From Christensenella sp. UBA5399 (GTDB taxonomy: Bacteria; Bacillota; Clostridia; Christensenellales; Christensenellaceae), in assembly GCA_002407725.1 (NCBI GenBank), contig DHOD01000154.1:1-21164 (forward strand): 21,164 nucleotides of DNA. Direction: 5' to 3'. The notes below the pieces were generated by a model. That model was given only the letters and a program-made list of their open reading frames with translations. It searched no databases and had not been told where the DNA came from. Position numbers and translations under genes: made by a program. Positions 16,387-21,164 of this stretch are shown in pieces; position 1 is the stretch's first letter, and each line of letters opens with the position of its first letter.

Positions 16387-16845
16387 TCAAAAATCAAGGT
16401 GAAGGCTCATTTTTGCTATTTCCTTCAGCTCAAAAGCAATTTCATGATCTTCAGTCTCTATTGTCACACTGTCCTTACCGTATGCCGTAAGGATACCGGT
16501 GAAGGTCTTGCTTCCCTCAAAAGGTTTGTACAGCTTTACATCCACCTGCTCGCCCATCACCCGCTCAAAATCCCGCTCGTTTTTCAACGGCCGGTCAAGC
16601 CCGGGAGACGAAACGCAAAGGCAATATGAATCCGCTATAGGGTCTTCTTCATCCAGCCTGGCCTCAACCGCCCTGCTGACGGCTTCACAATCGTCCAGCA
16701 ACACGCCGCCTTTTTTATCGATAAACACCGTCACAATCTTCCCGTCGTTTTGCTTAGTTATCTCCGTATCCACGTAGATATAGTCCATCTGCTCTACGAC
16801 CGGCCGGGCAATTTCCTCAACGGCGTTTTTTGCACTTTTTGCCAT
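16387..16845 (-). CDS. rimP: Ribosome maturation factor RimP
   Basis: RimP binds early 30S intermediates and promotes S12/S19-stage assembly. The 152-residue protein shows the two-domain pattern. EEIARPVVEQMDYIYVDTEI begins the alpha/beta domain. The conserved CEAVSRAVEARLDEEDPI and YCLCVSSPGLDRPLKNERDF follow, and an SH3-like C-terminal part (about 85-152) ends KEIAKMSLHLDF. A strong AAGGAG precedes the ATG by 5 nt. It is the first gene of the nusA-infB operon and is read from the promoter at 16991-17019 through a leader of about 140 nt. Confidence 0.96.
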   Translation of the reverse strand: MAKSAKNAVEEIARPVVEQMDYIYVDTEITKQNDGKIVTVFIDKKGGVLLDDCEAVSRAVEARLDEEDPIADSYCLCVSSPGLDRPLKNERDFERVMGEQVDVKLYKPFEGSKTFTGILTAYGKDSVTIETEDHEIAFELKEIAKMSLHLDF

Positions 16846-16984
16846 ATCTCTCCTTTTGCCTGGAACCGCTGTACAATGTATATCGGCAGCACATACTATG
16901 CGCTATGATTTTTCAATCACTGTCAAACGCTCCCCACAATGAGAAAGAGCGGGGTTACCCACTCTTCACGTAAGCATCTATTCT
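16846..16984 (-). promoter_or_regulatory. 5' leader of the rimP-nusA-infB operon with hairpin
   Basis: The leader has no open frame worth calling. About 20 nt from the predicted start it holds AAGAGTGGG-TAAC-CCCGCTCTT (16945-16966, one G-U pair) followed by TCTC, a terminator-like hairpin with a weak T tract. The CGCTC of its 3' arm (16947-16951) can instead pair with GAGCG at 16928-16932, so two exclusive folds are possible. The hairpin may stop read-through from plsY or attenuate the operon. The rest of the leader shows nothing I can name. Confidence 0.5.
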
Positions 16985-16990
16985 AGAGAA

Positions 16991-17019
16991 ATTATAGCAT
17001 GGCAAAAGCAATATATCAA
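16991..17019 (-). promoter_or_regulatory. Sigma-A type promoter for rimP-nusA-infB operon
   Basis: On the minus strand TTGATA (17014-17019) and TATAAT (16991-16996) are 17 nt apart, 11 of 12 consensus positions or one short of it. It lies just after the plsY stop. Transcription would start near 16984. Confidence 0.85.
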
Positions 17020-17024
17020 GTGTT

Positions 17025-17642
17025 TTAGCTTTTTTTTGATAAATTCAGCTTATTTTCCGTCCCTTTGATCAACCGCACGATATTTTCCCTGTGGCTGATA
17101 ATCCCCATCACCGCAATAATCAACACGGCAAGCTGCCAATATATGTTCCCATTTGACACAAAAAAAGCCGCAACCGCGCTTGCAACCAGCCCAATCAAAG
17201 AGCCGATGCTCATAATTTTGGTGCGCACAACCAGCAGCACACACAAGCCGAATATAATGACGGTTGGGATCGGCTGTATGACCAGCAGCACACCGGTTGT
17301 GCAGGCGATGCCTTTCCCTCCCTTGAATTTCAAAAAAACTGAAAAGTTGTGACCGGCCACCGCACACACGCTCGCCAGATACAACCCCAGGTCGCCGCCA
17401 ATCCACAAACCGATCAATGAAGCAACCACGCCCTTGAGCACATCGCCCACCAGCGTCAGTATCCCAATGCCCCATCCATAGCTGCGGAGCGCGTTTGTCG
17501 TGCCCGCGTTGCCGCTCCCCTTCTCCCGGATGTCTTCCCCCTTAAGCGTTTTGGAGAATATATAAGAGAATGGGATGGAACCGATCATGTATGCAATTGC
17601 TGCAACCAATATAAGCATTCCTATAGCATACGCGCTTATCAT
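17025..17642 (-). CDS. plsY: Acyl-phosphate:glycerol-3-phosphate acyltransferase PlsY
   Basis: PlsY makes lysophosphatidate from acyl-phosphate and glycerol-3-phosphate, the first membrane step of phospholipid synthesis. The 205-residue polytopic protein has the three conserved cytoplasmic motifs. These are GSIPFSYIFSK followed by KGSGNAGTTNALR (residues 41-53), GHNFSVFLKFKGGKGIA (about 98-115), and a C-terminal HRENIVRLIKGTENKL. Five or six hydrophobic segments span the membrane. Its ATG overlaps the der stop (ATGA at 17639-17642), a pairing common in Bacillota. No terminator lies between its stop and the rimP promoter. The hairpin further downstream may serve both transcripts. Confidence 0.95.
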   Translation of the reverse strand: MISAYAIGMLILVAAIAYMIGSIPFSYIFSKTLKGEDIREKGSGNAGTTNALRSYGWGIGILTLVGDVLKGVVASLIGLWIGGDLGLYLASVCAVAGHNFSVFLKFKGGKGIACTTGVLLVIQPIPTVIIFGLCVLLVVRTKIMSIGSLIGLVASAVAAFFVSNGNIYWQLAVLIIAVMGIISHRENIVRLIKGTENKLNLSKKS

Positions 17643-18976
17643 ACAAACCCATCCTCCTTGTTGTTGTCCCGTTGCCTGACTATTATTTTAATGGGTGTTC
17701 CCGTAAAGTCAAATGTTTTTCGAATAAAATTCTCAAGGTACCGTTTGTACGAAAAGTGCAACAAGGCAGTATCGTTGACAAACAGTATAAAAGTAGGCGG
17801 TTTCACCGCAACCTGTGTGATATAAAAAATCTTTAACCGCCTGCCGCTGTCGGATGGCGGCTCTACAGCGGTGATCGCATCGTGCAGGCAATCGTTGAGA
17901 ATGCCGGTGCTGATGCGCCTCTGTGTGTTTTCGTTTGCTTCCAGAATCAAATCAAAGAGTTTATCGACACGCTGCCCGGTTTTGGCAGAAAGATAAATGA
18001 TTCTTGCATAAGGCATAAAGGCCAGGTCCGCCTTGATTTTCTTATTGAATTCCTCAATGGTAAACGTATCCTTTTCCACTGCGTCCCACTTGTTGACGGC
18101 AATCACGACGGCCTTCCCTTCGTCGCTTACAAATCCGGCCACCTTCGTATCCTGTTCCGTAATGCTTTCCTGCGCATCAATCATCACAACAGCAACGTCC
18201 GCCCGCCGCACGGCGTTCAGCGAACGAATCACGCTGTAACGCTCAATTGTTTTGTCGTCGATGCGCGCCTTTTTGCGCATCCCGGCGGTATCGATGATTG
18301 TGTAGCGGACGCCATCCCGCTCCAGCGCGGAATCGATCGCGTCGCGCGTTGTTCCCGGCACATCGCTTACAATCGTACGTTCGTACCCCAATATTTTGTT
18401 TGCCAGGGAAGATTTCCCCACATTGGGTTTGCCGACAAGCGCAATTTTGATTCCTTCCTCTTCCTGGTCTTCCTCGTAGTCATCCAGATGCTTTATCACC
18501 TCATCCAACAAATCGCCCGTACCAAGGCCCTGTATAGAGGATACGGCATGCACATCCCCAATGCCCAACTCATAAAAATCATAAATATTCTGTTCATCTT
18601 TTTTGTTGTCAACCTTATTGACGACGACAATGACAGGCTTTTGCGTCTTACGCAGCATATCGGCCACATCATAGTCCTCGGGCGAAAGCCCTTCTTTGCC
18701 GTCCACAAAAAACAGTATCACCTGCGCGGCTTCTATGGCAAGCTCCGCCTGCATACGCATTTGCACAAGGATCTTATCCTCGGTGACCGTATCGATCCCG
18801 CCCGTATCGATCAACGTAAATTCTTTCCCCAGCCATTCGGCGTCCGCAAAAATCCTGTCGCGCGTAACACCGGGCGTATCCTCAATAATCGCGAGCTTCG
18901 TTCCCGTTATTCTGTTGAAGAAAGTCGATTTGCCTACGTTTGGTCTGCCGACAATCGCGACCAGTGGTTTTGCCAT
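17639..18976 (-). CDS. der: Ribosome biogenesis GTPase Der (EngA)
   Basis: Der is a double-GTPase that assists 50S assembly. From the ATG at 18976 it has 445 residues. The first G domain has GRPNVGKS (10-17) and DTPGVTRDR, plus DTGGID. The second has GKPNVGKS (182-189), DVPGTTRDAID, DTAGMRKKARID and NKWD. A KH-like C-terminal domain ends in KRYLENFIRKTFDFTGTPI, the usual Der signature. The frame is open 21 codons further upstream, but MAKPLVAIVG is the family start, it has GAGGGCGG just before it, and it follows the DUF512 stop by 13 nt. It couples to plsY by a 4-nt overlap. Confidence 0.97.
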   Translation of the reverse strand: MAKPLVAIVGRPNVGKSTFFNRITGTKLAIIEDTPGVTRDRIFADAEWLGKEFTLIDTGGIDTVTEDKILVQMRMQAELAIEAAQVILFFVDGKEGLSPEDYDVADMLRKTQKPVIVVVNKVDNKKDEQNIYDFYELGIGDVHAVSSIQGLGTGDLLDEVIKHLDDYEEDQEEEGIKIALVGKPNVGKSSLANKILGYERTIVSDVPGTTRDAIDSALERDGVRYTIIDTAGMRKKARIDDKTIERYSVIRSLNAVRRADVAVVMIDAQESITEQDTKVAGFVSDEGKAVVIAVNKWDAVEKDTFTIEEFNKKIKADLAFMPYARIIYLSAKTGQRVDKLFDLILEANENTQRRISTGILNDCLHDAITAVEPPSDSGRRLKIFYITQVAVKPPTFILFVNDTALLHFSYKRYLENFIRKTFDFTGTPIKIIVRQRDNNKEDGFV

Positions 18977-18989
18977 TTCCGCCCTCACT

Positions 18990-20288
18990 TTACCTGTCAA
19001 TAAATTGTTGCACAAAATGGTATCCGTCATTGTGCACAATGCTGCATTTCACACCCAGTTCCGCCTCCACGGTAGGCACATCGATATCATCGAGCATGAT
19101 ATCTTCGTCCTCCTTAAAGCATGAACCGCTCAAAAGTAGTATATCTTCGCCAATCACATTTTTCAATTGATTTATGATATCGCGCCCGGTCAACAGGCCC
19201 GTAACCGTTACCGTTTCGCCAAAAAAACGGTTTTCAATGGGGTATACCCGCACTTTGCTGCCGTATTGCGCGTGGATAGCGTCGCACAAGCTTTGCATAT
19301 ATGGGTAAAAATCAACGCCCGTAGCCACGGCAACCGCCGCGCCGTTGCTTTTTTCCGCACTGTATTCCCGCAGCGCGCTTTTTGTTTCGTGCAGGAATTT
19401 CACAACCATGCCCACCCCGTTTTCTATCTGGGGAAAATCCTCATATTCTTCGCACCCGGGCAGGTCAGCCCGCGCCTTAATATACATCTCGTCGGCGGCA
19501 AAAACAAACCGACTACCTGTCTCATCCAGACATTTATGCTGCATCCTTTCCACAAGCGCGATGGCCGACCGGGCATCCGCTTCTTCGACCGGCCGCAGCA
19601 CTGCCCCAATTTTGCTGTACTGTGTCAGGCCCACCGGCACCACCGCCACACTCAAAATTGCGGGGAAAAGGCCGTAAAGGTCCTCAATCGTCTTCTCCAA
19701 AACCTGCCCATCGTTGATCCCGGGGCACAGGACAATCTGTGTATGCATTTTGATCTCATTTTCCGCAAACAGCTTTATGATATCCATGGTGGATTTTGCC
19801 GCAGGTGCCCCCAGCAGCCTTGTCCTGACCGCGTCGTCGCTCGCGTGCACAGAAACATACAAAGGCGAAGTCTTATATTTGATGATTCGGGCGATATCCT
19901 GCTGCGTCAGGTTTGTCAGCGTGATATAACTCCCCATCAAAAAAGACATCCGCCAGTCGTCATCTTTAAAGTATAGTGTTTTGCGCATCCCTTTTGGCAG
20001 TTGGTCGACAAAACAAAACAGGCATTTGTTCCTGCAGACGGTTTTTTGATCAAAGCCGTCATGCACAAATTCCAACCCAATGTCCTCGTGTTCTTCTTTT
20101 TCCACATACGCTTCATAAGGCTCGCCAGCACCATCCAGCAACCGCATCCGCAGCGTATCGTTTGCAATCTCATAATTATAGTCGATAATGTCTATGATAT
20201 CGACACCGTTAACAGAAACAAGGTCGTCCCCTTCCCTGATTTCCAGCTGCTCCGCTATGCTGTTTTGTGTTACTTTACTGATTTTCAT
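18990..20288 (-). CDS. DUF512 radical-SAM protein with N-terminal PDZ-like domain
   Basis: This 432-residue protein matches the conserved Clostridial family annotated as DUF512. A PDZ-like segment (about 1-65, LEIREGDDLVSVNG) comes first. A radical-SAM-like core follows with CxxxCxxC at Cys85, Cys89 and Cys92 (CRNKCLFCFVDQLPKGMRK), and then SFLMGSYITLTNLTQQD and PLYVSVHASD. The DUF512 region runs from about 215 to the end, with VVPVGLTQY, FVFAADEMYIKARADLP, GVDFYPYM and LLLSGSCF. The fold predicts a SAM-cleaving Fe-S enzyme; the substrate is unknown. It lies directly before der, as in many Clostridia, so a link to ribosome or tRNA work is plausible but unproven. The ATG has only a weak AAAAG site. 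Confidence 0.88.
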   Translation of the reverse strand: MKISKVTQNSIAEQLEIREGDDLVSVNGVDIIDIIDYNYEIANDTLRMRLLDGAGEPYEAYVEKEEHEDIGLEFVHDGFDQKTVCRNKCLFCFVDQLPKGMRKTLYFKDDDWRMSFLMGSYITLTNLTQQDIARIIKYKTSPLYVSVHASDDAVRTRLLGAPAAKSTMDIIKLFAENEIKMHTQIVLCPGINDGQVLEKTIEDLYGLFPAILSVAVVPVGLTQYSKIGAVLRPVEEADARSAIALVERMQHKCLDETGSRFVFAADEMYIKARADLPGCEEYEDFPQIENGVGMVVKFLHETKSALREYSAEKSNGAAVAVATGVDFYPYMQSLCDAIHAQYGSKVRVYPIENRFFGETVTVTGLLTGRDIINQLKNVIGEDILLLSGSCFKEDEDIMLDDIDVPTVEAELGVKCSIVHNDGYHFVQQFIDR

Positions 20289-20318
20289 ATTCTTTTAACA
20301 CCAACCAAAAGACACAAC

Positions 20319-20349
20319 AAAGGTTCCGCCTTTCACAGGCGGAACCTTT
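20319..20349 (-). terminator. Intrinsic terminator after glyA
   Basis: A perfect 12-bp stem (AAAGGTTCCGCC with GGCGGAACCTTT) closes the 7-nt loop TGTGAAA, 12 nt after the glyA stop. The downstream tract is GTTGTGTCTTTT, so T-richness is moderate. It divides glyA from the DUF512 gene. The A/T ends of the stem make it usable only in this direction with confidence. Confidence 0.8.
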
Positions 20350-20361
20350 TAAGGGTTCTTT

Positions 20362-21139
20362 TTACTTATACAGCGGGAACCGTTCACAAAGCTCGATCAC
20401 CTTTTGCTTTGTGCTATCCACCACGCTGTCCTCTTTGTCAATCACGCCGGCAATCAACTCCGCAATTGTTTTCATCTCCGCCTCGCCCATGCCGCGCGTT
20501 GTGACGGAGGGCGTCCCCAGCCGGATACCGCTTGTGACAAAAGGACTGAGCTTTTCAAACGGGATCGTATTCTTGTTGACCGTGATGTTGGCCAGGTCAA
20601 GCAGCGCTTCAATATCTTTGCCTGTCTTGCCCTTTGCGCCAACGTCAATCAGCATCAAATGATTATCCGTTCCGCCGGAAACCAGCCGGATGCCGTTGTC
20701 CGTCAACGCCTGCGCCAACGCGGCGGCATTTTTCACAATGTTTTTCTGGTATTGCTTAAATTCATCGCCCATGGCCTCCTTAAAGGAAACGGCCTTTGCC
20801 GCGATCACATGCATCAGCGGGCCGCCCTGGATCCCGGGGAAAATCCCCTTATCCACCTGTTTTGCAAACTCTTCACTCATCAATATAAGCCCCCCGCGCG
20901 GGCCCCGCAATGTTTTGTGCGTCGTTGTGGTTGTAAAATGCGCATACGGCACCGGATTGGGGTGCTCGCCTGCCGCAACCAGCCCGGCAATGTGCGCCAT
21001 GTCCACCATCAGGTATGCGCCGCAGGCGTCCGCGATTTCACGGAAGCGCTTAAAATCAATAATCCTGGGGTAGGCGCTTGCACCCGCAACAATCATCCTG
21101 GGCTTGTGCTGCATGGCAAGGTCATATACCTGGTCATAG
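20362..21139 (-). CDS. glyA: Serine hydroxymethyltransferase, 5' end missing
   Basis: GlyA is the PLP enzyme that interconverts serine and glycine and charges tetrahydrofolate with a one-carbon unit. About 259 codons of the expected roughly 410 are present, lacking the N-terminal third. Visible landmarks are the aspartate loop [20 protein letters not shown], the PLP lysine in [15 protein letters not shown] (codon at 20914-20916), [14 protein letters not shown], and the C-terminal domain with [15 protein letters not shown]. Upstream of MQHKP the frame still reads DQVYDLA, as expected for GlyA. An ATG at 21114 is therefore internal and not the start. The frame stays open to the window end, but the last 24 nt are an inverted copy (see repeat) and translate to nothing GlyA-like. 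Confidence 0.95.
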
Positions 21140-21164
21140 ACTATGACCAGGTATATGACCTTGC
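21116..21164. repeat. Perfect 24-nt inverted repeat at the window end (probable fold-back artefact)
   Basis: The last 49 nt are a perfect palindrome. The arm 21116-21139 is the reverse complement of 21141-21164, with one base (21140) at the centre. The inner arm is normal glyA coding sequence (DQVYDLA on the minus strand). The outer arm breaks the GlyA protein. A palindrome that ends exactly at the sequence edge and interrupts a core gene looks like a library or assembly fold-back. Confidence 0.9.

Noticed and set aside
16880..16930. Second rimP promoter from TTGACA in the leader
   Set aside because: The -35 is perfect, but no fitting -10 lies at 16-18 nt; the nearest TAGTAT is 22 nt away.
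17882..19003. Long plus-strand open frame (373 codons) opposite der
   Set aside because: It is antisense to an unmistakable Der protein, and its translation has no recognisable motif and an odd composition. It is a shadow of the coding strand.
18977..19039. Extended der start at 19039
   Set aside because: The added 21 residues are not Der-like and overlap the DUF512 gene. MAKPLVAIVG with its own site is the family start.
21114..21164. glyA start at the ATG at 21114
   Set aside because: The frame continues upstream as DQVYDLA, and GlyA needs about 150 more N-terminal residues. The ATG is internal.
1..21164. tRNA, rRNA, CRISPR, insertion sequence, prophage or toxin-antitoxin genes
   Set aside because: None seen on either strand. 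Intergenic gaps are all under 200 nt and are accounted for by promoters, leaders and terminators.

Overview
The window is a compact stretch of housekeeping chromosome. Every supported gene lies on the minus strand, so transcription runs from high to low coordinates. Gene content and order are those of a low-GC-type Gram-positive (Bacillota). The rimP-nusA-ylxR-ylxQ-infB-rbfA-nrnA-truB-ribF-rpsO-pnp series, the M16 peptidase, and ftsK-rimO-pgsA-recA point to Clostridia. The moderate GC content would fit a gut lineage such as the Christensenellales, but I cannot fix the taxon from this sequence alone. No mobile element, CRISPR array, tRNA, rRNA or phage gene is visible.

Reading in the direction of transcription: (1) 21164-17025 holds the 3' part of glyA with its terminator, then a DUF512 radical-SAM protein, the ribosome-assembly GTPase der, and plsY. 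(2) A near-consensus promoter at 16991-17019 starts the nusA-infB operon (rimP, nusA, rnpM/ylxR, ylxQ, infB, rbfA, nrnA, truB, ribF; 16845-8934). Its genes overlap or nearly touch, and at least two (infB, truB) start with TTG inside the end of the previous gene. (3) A second near-consensus promoter sits on the ribF stop codon and drives rpsO through a structured leader. After an intrinsic terminator comes pnp, which ends at its own strong terminator. (4) An M16 processing-type peptidase and a dimeric dUTPase form a pair. (5) A third promoter (TTGAAA-N17-TATAAT) starts ftsK/spoIIIE, rimO, pgsA and the first 68 codons of recA, which is cut by the window start.

Functionally, most of the window serves making and correcting the translation apparatus: 30S maturation (RimP, RbfA, RimO, S15), 50S assembly (Der), initiation (IF2), rRNA/tRNA work (TruB, NusA, YlxQ, RnpM) and RNA turnover (PNPase, NrnA). 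Genes for membrane lipid synthesis (PlsY, PgsA), flavin cofactors (RibF), one-carbon supply (GlyA), nucleotide hygiene (Dut) and chromosome handling (FtsK, RecA) are attached.

I did not find an obviously new system. The best leads are the uncharacterised DUF512 radical-SAM enzyme beside der, the two structured leaders (rimP-nusA and rpsO), and a few lineage-specific protein oddities. The right edge of the window ends in a 49-nt perfect fold-back palindrome that is most likely an assembly or library artefact.
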